A DNA stretch of 55,502 nt from the NCBI GenBank assembly GCA_039714855.1, contig JBDLIL010000001.1:1-55502 (forward strand). The letters run 5' to 3'. Made by a program: the position numbers and the translations under genes. This document shows positions 31,029 to 40,254 of the stretch, piece by piece. The first letter of the stretch is position 1, and the number at the start of each line of letters is the position of its first letter. A model generated the notes under the pieces. That model did no database searches. It saw only the letters and a list, made by a program, of their open reading frames with translations, and was not told the origin of the DNA. Source of the DNA: JBDLIL01 sp039714855 (lineage in GTDB: Bacteria > Patescibacteriota > Microgenomatia > UBA1400 > PJMF01).

Positions 31029-32318
31029 TTACCCAAACTCTTCTCGCAATTTTTTACTTTCAACCAATCCGTCAAAGCCTTCACTTGCTCTTTTCCGGTA
31101 AAGTTTTTTGTCTTTTTTTTCTACTCCCTTGCCTTTGCCAACGGCCTTTTTGTGATCTACTTCCATCATAATGGCATTTTCGGCATAAACATAGGCCCTT
31201 TGCTCTTTGGCAATTTGAGTCAGCTCAGTATCAGCGTAGTGAGATCCATATCCAGGATGAAATAAATTTCCACCATAAAGTTGCTTGTACCAACCTCGTT
31301 GTACCAAGCCAAAACTAGCCAGTCTACCACTCCACTTACCATCATTAAATCCTACTAATCCAGCACCAATAAGTAACATTTCAGTCAGGGCATTTTTTAG
31401 CCAACCTTGTCCTACCAAGGCGTCTTGTGCGGTGTAAACAATTAATTCAGGTTTATTTGCTTTAACATAATCATTAATAATTTTAATGAAGCCTTCTTTT
31501 TTATCATCCATAATAATTTTAATTTGACATGAGATCCCGGCTCTAGCCACCATAGTTTTGGCGGCTTGCGCAGCTTGACTTTCATCAGTAGCAGGCATGA
31601 GTACATGCACTTGGGGTATAGATACATTCTCAATTCTAAAAATCTTTCGCTGCTCAGCTAACCAATCTTCCTGGGTGATAAGCTTCTTGGTGAAATGCTT
31701 GGCTCTGACACTTCCGTGCAACTTGATACTCAAACCTATTTTTTTTGCTTCCAAACAAAATTTTAGATCATGACTTTCTTTATCAGAAATATTCTTTATA
31801 GGTATGTGAAAATTAGAGCCGTATGCAGTCCATTTTTCATCACCTAATTTCTTGTAAGTATTCATGCTCACCATCATCCCACCATAACCGACAGCTGCAA
31901 CTTCATAAATATGATTAGACTTAATCAAGGGAGGATGAATGGTAGTAAAAGTAGTATCAGTATCATTTCTTTCCTCATAAGCTGCAGGCAAATATGGCTT
32001 GCTGCGTTTGAAATAAAGACAACCAATAATATCTAAGTTTCCACCTAAATTTGGAATTTCTAAATATTTTTCAATGATATCGACCGGATAGATCATGTCA
32101 GTATCCAGCCACAAAATATAATCCACATTCCCAGCATCTAAGGCTTTTTTTAGAATATTGTTACGATTAGCATCAGTTCTAACACCCTGACTATGTGAGA
32201 CAGAAATTTTTAGATCAGGAATTTTTGCTCGTGAATAGTCAATAATCTGAAGAAGATTTTCCAGAGCGAAATCGGGGTCAACAACAGCTGGACTGGGCAA
32301 ACCAATAAGTATGTGCAT
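31029..32318 (-). CDS. GT-A glycosyltransferase, phage-type
   Basis: The 429-residue protein starts with a GT-A fold: HILIGLPSPAVVDPDFALENLLQI, then RTDANRNNILKKAL and YILWLDTDMIYP with the DxD sugar-nucleotide/metal site at 72-74. A second region (about 235-380) with HVLMPATDESQAAQAAKTMV and ELIVYTAQDALVGQGWL looks like a second GT-A-like domain. The tail is basic. Genes of this type are common in large phages and near surface-glycan loci. Lying between two large structural-like genes, it may glycosylate them. Confidence 0.75.
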   Translation of the reverse strand: MHILIGLPSPAVVDPDFALENLLQIIDYSRAKIPDLKISVSHSQGVRTDANRNNILKKALDAGNVDYILWLDTDMIYPVDIIEKYLEIPNLGGNLDIIGCLYFKRSKPYLPAAYEERNDTDTTFTTIHPPLIKSNHIYEVAAVGYGGMMVSMNTYKKLGDEKWTAYGSNFHIPIKNISDKESHDLKFCLEAKKIGLSIKLHGSVRAKHFTKKLITQEDWLAEQRKIFRIENVSIPQVHVLMPATDESQAAQAAKTMVARAGISCQIKIIMDDKKEGFIKIINDYVKANKPELIVYTAQDALVGQGWLKNALTEMLLIGAGLVGFNDGKWSGRLASFGLVQRGWYKQLYGGNLFHPGYGSHYADTELTQIAKEQRAYVYAENAIMMEVDHKKAVGKGKGVEKKDKKLYRKRASEGFDGLVESKKLREEFG

Positions 32319-32338
32319 ATAAGCTGATCTATATAATT

Positions 32339-34024
32339 TTAAGCATTTGGGTCTTCTTGCAAAGTTACTGCCAAATTCAGACCTGTACTTGAAGCTATAG
32401 TGGCAGTAGTGCTATATGAAATATATTTAGTATCTCCTGTAGAACTCTTTCTAACTCTCACATAGCAGGCAGCAGGAGTTGACCCTCCAAATGACCCCGA
32501 AGCAACTCCAGAAGCATTAGTATCAGCATTAAGAACCTCAGAGTCATCGGAAGTTAAATGCACAGAAGTCTGAGCAGTGGCAATCGGATCTGTATCAGCA
32601 TCAGTAACAGTAATGGTTATGGAGACAGAGACATTAACAGTAGTGGTAGCACCTACACCATTTCTAATCGAAGGGCTGTCCCCCCCAGTAATATTCAAAA
32701 TCAAAGCCTTGCCAGAATTATTGTAAATCATAGCATCAGTGGAACCGCTGCTGGAAACTAAATTTGATCCAGGAGTACCTCCAAAAGCACCTGTGTAAGT
32801 AAGGCTCGTGACTGCATGAGTAGTAGGACTAGCTGCATGAGCAGAAGTCAGCTCAATAGCGTGGCCATCACTAAAAGCAAAAGTTGAGCTCGTAATCTTA
32901 GTGATGTCATCACAAGTAATAAAAGCTACCCCATCAGCTGTAGTTGAACCCGCAACGACAGCTCCGCTAATAGTTGCACTGGCTTGGGTTAAGCTTTCAC
33001 AGCTATTTAAGGTATTACTAGAAAAAGTAACTCCACTGGTTAATACTATGGCATTAAAATTGGTAAAGGCACAGCTATCAACTGTTAGGGCACCAGAGGT
33101 CCCAGTCACCCCAAAATCAGGCCTGGTATCGGCTGTAGCTCCATCTGCTCCATAGGAGCCCTTGCCTACCATGGTGATAGTAGTAAGAGAAATGACAGAG
33201 TTTGTGTTGGCTAGTGACACATCAATCCCGCAAAAACCAGTATCAACATAATTATCAGGAAAAATTATAGCTTGACTAGAATCAGTAAAGTCGGTTTCGG
33301 TAGATGAGCCAATGGTCAGGACACCCACTACAAAGTAAACACCCTCTACAGAATTGCAGAGGCCATAGCGATTAGTGGAAGTACCCTGGTCAAAAGACTG
33401 AAAGTCTGCGAAGGTGCCATCGGCATCAGCTCCATCGCCACCAACTAAAGTCAGACCAGTACCATGAGTGATGTAATCGATAGCATCCATGGCGACGTTT
33501 TCTGACTTAGCAGTAGCAACGGTCATAGTGGCCATCCAAGCTACCCAATTTATAGCTGTTTGAGAAACTGTGTTAGTTTCTGAGAAAGCATGACCCTCAA
33601 CATTAGGGTCCACCGCAATTACTTGCCAACTGCCTGTAGACGGATACTCAGGAGTTCCTCCGGGACCATATAAATGTCTGTATTTAAAATAAGCACTTCT
33701 TCTACCACCACTACCCACTTCAATATTAGCCCCTGAACCTGCTGTGGTTTCAAGAATACCAACTGTTGTAACAACACACTTGAGAATAAGCACCCGCTTG
33801 GTAGTAGCCATATCTAATGCTGTATCTGGAACCCAACCAATACCTAGTTCGGATCCTTTGACTTTTTCTGATACTGAGTAAGTATTCTGGTAAACAAAAT
33901 CAGGTTCTTGAGCTGCTGCACCACCGCCTGTATCTTCCCAGTCCCCCCCATAAGGAGAAGTTGGAGCTAGTGCTTCTGCGTCCGTCCATCTGGTGCCATC
34001 AAAAGAGACTGATACAGCTGCCAT
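32339..34024 (-). CDS. Large beta-rich phage structural-like protein, 561 residues
   Basis: A Thr/Ser/Ala/Gly-rich protein without signal peptide. It starts MAAVSVSFDGTRWTDAEALA and continues with a jelly-roll-like region and repeated short beta-units (VDSCAFTNFNAIVLTSG, SNTLNSCESLTQASATISG, ITCDDITKITSSTFAFSDG) that suggest a right-handed beta-helix. The C-terminal part has SITITVTDADTDPIATAQTS and a carboxypeptidase-like Ig unit ending TLQEDPNA. This architecture is common in phage fibre proteins. The ATG is one base after the stop of the Cys-rich gene, with no ribosome binding site, so it depends on coupled translation. Confidence 0.6.
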   Translation of the reverse strand: MAAVSVSFDGTRWTDAEALAPTSPYGGDWEDTGGGAAAQEPDFVYQNTYSVSEKVKGSELGIGWVPDTALDMATTKRVLILKCVVTTVGILETTAGSGANIEVGSGGRRSAYFKYRHLYGPGGTPEYPSTGSWQVIAVDPNVEGHAFSETNTVSQTAINWVAWMATMTVATAKSENVAMDAIDYITHGTGLTLVGGDGADADGTFADFQSFDQGTSTNRYGLCNSVEGVYFVVGVLTIGSSTETDFTDSSQAIIFPDNYVDTGFCGIDVSLANTNSVISLTTITMVGKGSYGADGATADTRPDFGVTGTSGALTVDSCAFTNFNAIVLTSGVTFSSNTLNSCESLTQASATISGAVVAGSTTADGVAFITCDDITKITSSTFAFSDGHAIELTSAHAASPTTHAVTSLTYTGAFGGTPGSNLVSSSGSTDAMIYNNSGKALILNITGGDSPSIRNGVGATTTVNVSVSITITVTDADTDPIATAQTSVHLTSDDSEVLNADTNASGVASGSFGGSTPAACYVRVRKSSTGDTKYISYSTTATIASSTGLNLAVTLQEDPNA

Positions 34025-34025
34025 A

Positions 34026-34541
34026 TTAGTTGTTGTTTATTTTCAATTTATAAATTTCCATGTTTCCCAAGTTTCCCATAAAGTCACCCATGATTTGTGA
34101 TGATCTTGATTTTATTTTCTGATTGAGTACAACGTAGTCACCTTTACCCTTTTTTAGATTATCGTAATCGACAATTATAGCTGGCAAATTAAATTTATTG
34201 ATCATTTCCATGATAATTGATTTGCCAGTGATTTTGTGGGCGTCTTTTCTGACATCAAGCACAAATATCCACTTGCCGCCATTAAAGTCACTAATAGTTA
34301 GCATGACTCCGCTTTTATCTGGTCTACTTTCTACGGTACCAAAACCTCTTTTCCAAGCGCATTCAAAAGTACTACAAATTTTTGGTCTTTTTTTGCTGCC
34401 AAAAATACTACATCTTTTTTTACCACTTTTCGTTAAATACTGACAAGCTACACAAGCTGGTTTATTAAATTCACCTTCTTTGACTTCAGCCACCACGCAA
34501 CAAACACCACATTCACCGCATTGTCGCCTGCCGTTCTTCAT
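34026..34541 (-). CDS. Cys-rich YkgJ-like metal-binding protein
   Basis: A 171-residue protein. The first 65 residues hold CGECGVCC (8-15), CVAC (30-33), C44 and RPKICSTFECAW with C56 and C61, the pattern of the putative zinc- or iron-chelating YkgJ domain. The rest is an alpha/beta region with IFVLDVRKDAHKITGKSIIMEM. It is the first gene of the phage-like operon. The ATG at 34541 is preferred over the longer frame, which would run into the divergent gene; TATAAT is 18 bases upstream. It might be a modifying or redox enzyme for the operon products. Confidence 0.7.
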   Translation of the reverse strand: MKNGRRQCGECGVCCVVAEVKEGEFNKPACVACQYLTKSGKKRCSIFGSKKRPKICSTFECAWKRGFGTVESRPDKSGVMLTISDFNGGKWIFVLDVRKDAHKITGKSIIMEMINKFNLPAIIVDYDNLKKGKGDYVVLNQKIKSRSSQIMGDFMGNLGNMEIYKLKINNN

Positions 34542-34591
34542 AATTTTTTTATACAACGAATTATAGATGTTTTTATAGGGGTAAATTGTAT

Positions 34592-34597
34592 TATACT
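34592..34597 (+). promoter_or_regulatory. -10 element, leaderless arrangement
   Basis: TATACT is followed by eight bases (GAAGAAAC) and the ATG at 34606. A TATAAT for the opposite strand lies at 34560-34565. Confidence 0.55.
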
Positions 34598-34605
34598 GAA
34601 GAAAC

Positions 34606-36861
34606 ATGAGGATATCTATCCAATCTTTTTTGCTTATATTTTTGCTTGCAATAGGCCTTACTGTCTTCGTGAGCGGGCTCATTGTTCAACCGATTGATGC
34701 AGCAGTGACTTCGTGCACTGCTAGCGTTAACATTAGCTCTGCACAGCCAAATACGAGTGCGACCTTCATCTTCACTATCAACAATACTGACTCTGTTGAT
34801 ATGCGGTGGTTTAAAATCACCCAGCCATTTACTGGAGTTAATGCTACCTCCATAGGAATAGGTGGATGGACTAAAGAAAACAATACTACTAATAGCGTTA
34901 TCTATGGAGGAACTCTGAACCCTAGTGGAAGCATTAACCCAGAGGTAACAAATACAATTGGCGACATTGCTGGCTCTTCAGGAAATTGGACAATAGAAGC
35001 CTCAGACGATGTGAGCGGAGCTAATCCTTTTACTTGCAGCGGTAGCTTGGGACTAACTATCACTAGTGAAGCTGCTGATACAACAGCCCCAGTAATTTCA
35101 AGCATTGCGGTAAGTAACATTACTACTTCTCAGGCAACCATAACATGGACGACTGATGAAAATTCAAACTCATTTATCGGGTATGGAGTGGAGTCTGAGA
35201 TCTACTCTTTTTCAAAAAGTGATGACACCATGACGACCTCGCATAATTTAACTTTAGACACCAGTATTGCGGCTAATACTACTTATTACTACTATCTTTG
35301 TAGTAGCGACACTGCGGGTAATCAAGCTTGTTCAGGCGAGGGCTCGTTTACTACTGCTAGTGCTGGCAGTACCACCACTACTACTTCCACCACTACCACC
35401 ACTACTGTCACTGCTACTCCCACACCCACTCCCACACCCACCCCAGTACCAGTAGATAAAACTCCTCCACGAGTCACTATTAAAACTGATCTGTCAACAC
35501 CATTTGAATTGGCACCTGTTATAACTGGAAGAGCAACTGACAATAAAGCTGTTACTAGCATTGAATACTCCACTGATGGAGGTAAAAATTGGCTGCCAGT
35601 AGATGAAATCGGGTCTGTAGGCACTAGTAAAACTGATTTTGAATTCGCACCCTTCTTAAATGAAGATGGTAACTATCCCATTCAAGTTAGAGCTCAAGAT
35701 AAGCGAGGAAATACCGGTAAATCTAAAGAAATAATTCTAGTGATCGACCGTTTGCCACCGTTGGTAGGAGGCAATTTGATTTCTATGGGACCTCAGCCAT
35801 TAATGCCAAATAATGGCGGAACAGTAGTAGCCTTAGCCGGATTAGAACAAAAAATTACTTTGTCAGCAGTCGGCGGACCTACTGCTATCGATCTATTTGT
35901 AGGTGAACAAAAAATTCCTTTAGAATACTCACCAGAAACTAGCCTTTGGTCTGGCTTTTTAGATCTAAATAAAGTTGGCACTTATACTTTAACCACCAAA
36001 GCTATAGATGGAGCCAAGAATAAAACCACTCGAAATTTAAACACTGTTCAAGTGGTTAAAGCTGGGAAAATTATCGACCAAAAAACTGGCTTGGCAATAA
36101 ATAAAGGCAAAATAAAAGTGTTTACTCAGAATGCTCAAACTCAACTCTGGAATCTTTGGGATGCCAAAGCATTTAGTCAATCAAATCCGCAAACTTTAGA
36201 TAGTGATGGACGTTACCAATTTTTTCTACCGCCTGGAACTTACTACCTTCAAATTGAATCAGCAGGTTTCACAACTGCAAAAAGTCAAATTTTTATTTTG
36301 GGTAAATCACGACCAATCAATGCTGATTTTGCATTAGAAGATGGTAGAGCTATCAGATTAGGACCACTGAAATTAGCCTTACCAAGTTTTTTACAGAAAA
36401 CCTTAAAAATTGATTTAACTCTGCCTGAAATTGAAAACTCAGTAACAAATAATTCAAATCTAATAGGAGAAATAGCTGCCAACTTTTCTTTAACGGATGA
36501 AGGAGAGCAATTTGATTTGTCAAATTTACGAGGTCAAACTAGTATTGTCTCCTTCGTTAGTACTTGGTCACCTCCAGCAATTGAACAGATTTCAATTATT
36601 AACCAACTTGCAAAAAGCCGTTCACTGCCAGTTGTGATGGTAACTACTCAAGAAACAAAATCAAAACTAGCTATTTTTCGCCAGCGAGGCAATTACCAAA
36701 CTCCTATTTGGGTTGATCCAGATGGTGAGCTAGTAGAAAAATATCAACTTGCCACCTTACCAACTCATTTTGTCTTAGATAGAAGAGGCAAAATCGTCCA
36801 AATCTTAACTCAAGTTTTGAATGAAAGTCAGTTTTCAGCACTTTTATTGGCTGCTTATTAG
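34606..36861 (+). CDS. Secreted multidomain protein: Fn3, Ig-like, CarboxypepD_reg-like and Cys-less thioredoxin-like domains
   Basis: The 751-residue protein has a signal peptide (1-33, ending QPIDAA), a beta domain (about 34-155), an Fn3 domain (159-250, ATITWTTDENSNSFIGYG), a Thr-rich and TP-repeat linker (254-283), an Ig-like domain (284-387, VEYSTDGGKNW-like), a further beta domain, a carboxypeptidase-regulatory-like domain (KIIDQKTGLAINKGKIKVF ... FLPPGTYYLQIESAGF), and a TlpA-type thioredoxin fold (about 626-751). The thioredoxin site reads WSPPA at 654-658 where WCPPC is usual, so it has no redox cysteines. ATLPTHFVLDRRGKI keeps the cis-Pro. It is probably a surface protein; the last domain may bind rather than oxidise. 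Confidence 0.8.
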   Translation: MRISIQSFLLIFLLAIGLTVFVSGLIVQPIDAAVTSCTASVNISSAQPNTSATFIFTINNTDSVDMRWFKITQPFTGVNATSIGIGGWTKENNTTNSVIYGGTLNPSGSINPEVTNTIGDIAGSSGNWTIEASDDVSGANPFTCSGSLGLTITSEAADTTAPVISSIAVSNITTSQATITWTTDENSNSFIGYGVESEIYSFSKSDDTMTTSHNLTLDTSIAANTTYYYYLCSSDTAGNQACSGEGSFTTASAGSTTTTTSTTTTTTVTATPTPTPTPTPVPVDKTPPRVTIKTDLSTPFELAPVITGRATDNKAVTSIEYSTDGGKNWLPVDEIGSVGTSKTDFEFAPFLNEDGNYPIQVRAQDKRGNTGKSKEIILVIDRLPPLVGGNLISMGPQPLMPNNGGTVVALAGLEQKITLSAVGGPTAIDLFVGEQKIPLEYSPETSLWSGFLDLNKVGTYTLTTKAIDGAKNKTTRNLNTVQVVKAGKIIDQKTGLAINKGKIKVFTQNAQTQLWNLWDAKAFSQSNPQTLDSDGRYQFFLPPGTYYLQIESAGFTTAKSQIFILGKSRPINADFALEDGRAIRLGPLKLALPSFLQKTLKIDLTLPEIENSVTNNSNLIGEIAANFSLTDEGEQFDLSNLRGQTSIVSFVSTWSPPAIEQISIINQLAKSRSLPVVMVTTQETKSKLAIFRQRGNYQTPIWVDPDGELVEKYQLATLPTHFVLDRRGKIVQILTQVLNESQFSALLLAAY

Positions 36862-36908
36862 GAGATATGATTAAGCTTATCTTTAAGTTGACAAAAAGAT
36901 AAAAAAAC

Positions 36909-38834
36909 ATGTTTAAATCAAAATCCGACCTTACTATTTTCCAGTTATCCCCAGAAGCCATTATTATCATTGATGACAAGGGCAGAATCACCAATGCCAA
37001 CAAAAAACTAACAGAATGGCTAGGATATACGCCTCAAGAAATAATTGGCACGAAGATCAGTAAGTTGCCCTTCCTTTCCAAGAAAAATAAGCTTTTTGCT
37101 CTTAGTCAATTTACCAAACGAATGGCCGGTAAAAAAATTCCTCCTTATGAGCTAGAATTTATCGCAAAAGATAAAACAAAGACAATCGGCTTGGTTCAAG
37201 CAGCAACTATAAAAAATGAAAAAGGTAAAAATACTACTGATCTAGTGATGGTATCTGATATTACCAAGCGAAAAAAAGCTGAGAATCAACTAGTGATAAA
37301 CCAGGAAAGACTCGAGAGACTCAATAAATTAATGATTGGCCGAGAATATAAAATGGCTAAGCTAAAAGAGAACTGTAGAAGCGAACAAAACAATAGCCAG
37401 ACAAAAAAATTCCTAGGCAAATTGGATTTAGAAGCGAAAGGTACTAATCTTAGGTCTAGTTCTTTCTTTAACCTAAGTAAAGAAATAATAAAAAACTTGT
37501 TGAAAAACTCCTTTTTTCAAATACTATTAGCAGTAACCTTGGGTATCTATGTCAGCTTAATCATTTTTTTGTTCCTGATTATTACTCCATTTTTGGCATC
37601 AGTTATTACTAGTTTTGTAACCTTTTTGCTTTGCTTTACTATTTGGGTCTTAATTCTCCTACAATCTGAATCACACCTCACTGAAAACACAATAGATCAA
37701 GCCATGTTGAATCTGTTAGAAGATATTAATGCCGAGAAAATCTATGAGCAAATACGGGGCAAATCAATTCTGGAAAATATTGGTGAGAGCATTGTTATCA
37801 CCAATGAAAAAGGTTTGATCAAATATGTGAATCCAGCCTTCGAAAAGCTTTTAGGAATTTCTGCTAAGAATTTTAACAACAAAGACTTTGCTGAGGCAAT
37901 TAAAATGTTTTACTTAAATGGTAAGGAGATTCCTATTCACGAGAGAAGTGATAGTGCGGCCATTACAGCTAAAAACCAAAAAATGAAGGTTCTACTTGAA
38001 TGTGGGACTAATAAACAAATAGCAGCTTTATTGCACACTACCCCAATAAGATCTCATGATCAGTTTCGAGGAGTTATTAGAGTAATCCATGACATATCAG
38101 AAGATTTTAAACTTCAACAACAAAAAGATGATTTCTTTTCTATCGCTTCTCACGAACTTCGAACTCCCTTAACAGTAATCGCCGGTAACATTGATATGAT
38201 TTTGCAGGGGTATGGTAAAAGTCAGCTCAGCCCAGAAGATAAGCAGCTACTAAGCGATGCTGAAATTGCCACTGATCGCTTGATCGCAATGGTGAATGAA
38301 TTCCTAAATGTCTCAAGACTAGATCAGGGTAGACTTAAAACGAACATTGTTGAACTAAACGCTTGCAAGTTAACAGACGAAGTAATCAAAGAAATCATGC
38401 CACTTGCAAAAAAGAAACAGCTTACATTGACATATAATTGTATCGGTACTCGTGAGCAAGTGAGAGCTGATGAAAATCTAGTAAAAGAGATTTTGATCAA
38501 TCTGATTGGTAATAGTATTAAATTCACCAGGCAAGGTGGCATTAGAATTGATCAAACTTTTCAAAAAGGTTGGTTAATAACCACTATTACTGATACTGGC
38601 ATAGGTATTGCCAAAAACAAGCAAGATCGCTTGTTCACCAGATTCCAACAAGCAATGAGTAGAACAATGTCTCGTGAAGCAGGTGGAACAGGATTGGGAC
38701 TTTATATTAGTAGGGAGTTTGTTCGTCTGATGGGGGGCGATTTAAAACTTGTTTCCAGTCAAGAAGGTAAAGGGTCAACTTTTTCTTTTTCACTGCCATT
38801 GATAAGTAACACCAATTATATATCGTCTACGTAA
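36909..38834 (+). CDS. Membrane PAS-sensor histidine kinase
   Basis: The 641-residue protein has an N-terminal PAS domain (about 8-125, IIIIDDKGRITNANKKLTEWLGYT), a linker, two membrane helices (about 195-255), a second PAS domain (about 280-395, IVITNEKGLIKYVNPAFEKLLGIS), the HisKA domain with phospho-acceptor in IASHELRTPLTVIAG, and HATPase_c with N box LINLIGNSIKFTRQGG, G1 DTGIGIAK and G2 GGTGLGLYIS. An unusual point is that the first PAS domain comes before the helices, so it is cytoplasmic. Its likely partner is the response regulator 114 bases downstream. Confidence 0.93.
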   Translation: MFKSKSDLTIFQLSPEAIIIIDDKGRITNANKKLTEWLGYTPQEIIGTKISKLPFLSKKNKLFALSQFTKRMAGKKIPPYELEFIAKDKTKTIGLVQAATIKNEKGKNTTDLVMVSDITKRKKAENQLVINQERLERLNKLMIGREYKMAKLKENCRSEQNNSQTKKFLGKLDLEAKGTNLRSSSFFNLSKEIIKNLLKNSFFQILLAVTLGIYVSLIIFLFLIITPFLASVITSFVTFLLCFTIWVLILLQSESHLTENTIDQAMLNLLEDINAEKIYEQIRGKSILENIGESIVITNEKGLIKYVNPAFEKLLGISAKNFNNKDFAEAIKMFYLNGKEIPIHERSDSAAITAKNQKMKVLLECGTNKQIAALLHTTPIRSHDQFRGVIRVIHDISEDFKLQQQKDDFFSIASHELRTPLTVIAGNIDMILQGYGKSQLSPEDKQLLSDAEIATDRLIAMVNEFLNVSRLDQGRLKTNIVELNACKLTDEVIKEIMPLAKKKQLTLTYNCIGTREQVRADENLVKEILINLIGNSIKFTRQGGIRIDQTFQKGWLITTITDTGIGIAKNKQDRLFTRFQQAMSRTMSREAGGTGLGLYISREFVRLMGGDLKLVSSQEGKGSTFSFSLPLISNTNYISST

Positions 38835-38871
38835 AACATACATACGGATTATATACAAATGTATTTTGTGC

Positions 38872-38899
38872 TTGACACCAGGCTTACAATTGCCATAGT
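38872..38899 (+). promoter_or_regulatory. Promoter of the first response regulator
   Basis: TTGACA (38872-38877), a 16-base spacer and TGC followed by CATAGT (38894-38899) make a consensus -35 with an extended -10. It gives a separate transcript for the response regulator and the two genes after it. Confidence 0.6.
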
Positions 38900-38948
38900 C
38901 TATTACACATGTTAGACAGGTATTAACCGATTAAGGAAGTGTCATTAT

Positions 38949-39314
38949 ATGAAAATTTTAATCGTTGAAGATGAAATTTTAGTCGCCAGAATGTATCAAA
39001 AAATGGCTAAAAGTGAAAACTTCAAAATTGAGCTAGCTACTAATGGAGCAATGGGTATTGAAAAAGCTAAAGAGTGGAAGCCTGATGTAATCTTGATGGA
39101 CATCATGATGCCAAAAATGAATGGCATCCAAGCTTTGGAAAAACTTAAAGCTGATTCAGAGACTAAAGATATACCTGTTGTCATATTAACAAATATGTCA
39201 GGAAAACATGACATTGAGCTGGCAATTTCCAAAGGAGCTATAGATTTTTGGGTAAAAAAAGATCTAGAGCCTAAGAATTTCAAAGATAAACTACTAGCTG
39301 TATTAAAAAAGTAA
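38949..39314 (+). CDS. Single-domain response regulator (CheY-like)
   Basis: The 121-residue protein is only a receiver domain: acidic pocket VEDE, phospho-acceptor Asp51 in LMDIMMPKMNG, Thr/Ser switch in VVILTNMSG and Lys in FWVKKD. It has no output domain, so it must act by protein contact or phosphorelay. AAGGAAG precedes the ATG. It sits just ahead of the possible acyltransferase and the E1-like gene, which may share its transcript. Confidence 0.93.
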   Translation: MKILIVEDEILVARMYQKMAKSENFKIELATNGAMGIEKAKEWKPDVILMDIMMPKMNGIQALEKLKADSETKDIPVVILTNMSGKHDIELAISKGAIDFWVKKDLEPKNFKDKLLAVLKK

Positions 39315-39336
39315 ACTTTTTCAGAATCTGTCCATA

Positions 39337-40254
39337 ATGAGTACTATCAAGTCAGAACTTGTACAACATGGTCTTGCCATAGGTTTTGACAAACTGATGG
39401 CGAAATACGATCACAAAGTTAAAGATCCATATTGGGAATTAAAAAATGAATTAGGTGGTCAAATCTTTGAACACTATCTGCGCGGCCCTTTCAAAGTAGA
39501 GTTGGGTAAATTAACTTCTTTTAATACCGAAATATTAGCTACGTTTGTGCGTGGCATTATCACTGCCTATTTATCAAGTAATATTTATAAAAGACCACCA
39601 CAAGAAGGAAGAGAAACCTTAGCTTTACTTGCGCATCTATTAGGTGGGTTTAGAGAACAACAAGCAGCAGTTATTGTTACAGATAAAAAAACTAAAAAAA
39701 TAGTAGGTGGTTGCACATTGGTGCAAGGAAGTAACGAAAAACCAGTCGGTGAAATAATAGGCACTCAAACAGCTACTATTCCTACTCTGATAGATTTGTT
39801 AATCAACTTACCCAGCACTGAACTACCTGAATTTGAGCTAACTCCAGAACATAAAGTAGTAGGATTCAACAGATTCTGGCGATTACCCAACGATCAGATC
39901 GATCAGTTAACTAATGGAGAACAAGTAAGTAAATATTTAAAACATTTTAGTATGGAAGTGTTAGCAGCCATGGCAAGAGCAGCTTATTATTTGGCAAACG
40001 AACAGATAACACATGGAGTGCTGGACACTCATGATCCAAAAGTGGTAAAAACTTTAACACAATATTATGGGGGCGTGACATTAGATGATCAACCGCGACA
40101 GACAGAACATACTAGACGATCTATCGCTCGATTGCATTACGATAAGGCAGATCAAGGTGAAATAACTGTAATAGCTTTCCTACTAGCGAAACAAATTGAA
40201 TTAGCTCGTCAAACAGATCAAGCACTGGGTCCAAAGGAGGCAATCCATGGCTAA
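39337..40254 (+). CDS. Possible GNAT/autoinducer-synthase-like acyltransferase
   Basis: A 305-residue soluble protein. The central part has AAVIVTDKKTKKIVGGCTLVQ, then HKVVGFNRFWRLPND, a helix (FSMEVLAAMARAAYYLANEQ) and HGVLDTHDPKVVKTLTQYYGG. This order (strand with D..T..IVGG, an (E/N)(L/F).RF strand, a helix, a strand with (T/D)...., then FLxxxGG) resembles the GNAT-fold N-acyltransferases that include acyl-homoserine-lactone and FeeM-type synthases. It overlaps by eight bases the E1-like gene, whose AAAGGAGG site is inside this gene. The pair is firmly coupled; the enzyme class is a tentative reading. Confidence 0.45.
   Translation: MSTIKSELVQHGLAIGFDKLMAKYDHKVKDPYWELKNELGGQIFEHYLRGPFKVELGKLTSFNTEILATFVRGIITAYLSSNIYKRPPQEGRETLALLAHLLGGFREQQAAVIVTDKKTKKIVGGCTLVQGSNEKPVGEIIGTQTATIPTLIDLLINLPSTELPEFELTPEHKVVGFNRFWRLPNDQIDQLTNGEQVSKYLKHFSMEVLAAMARAAYYLANEQITHGVLDTHDPKVVKTLTQYYGGVTLDDQPRQTEHTRRSIARLHYDKADQGEITVIAFLLAKQIELARQTDQALGPKEAIHG

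Noticed and set aside
25814..34541. Intact prophage
   Set aside because: Only structural-like and glycosyltransferase genes are seen; no terminase, portal, capsid, integrase, replication or lysis gene could be found.
34542..34682. N-terminal extension of the YkgJ-like protein
   Set aside because: It would run across the promoter and start of the divergent secreted protein gene; the ATG at 34541 is followed directly by the Cys motif.
35322..35624. Minus-strand ORF with a long Val/Gly run
   Set aside because: It is the complement of the Thr-rich and TP-repeat linker of the 751-residue secreted protein.
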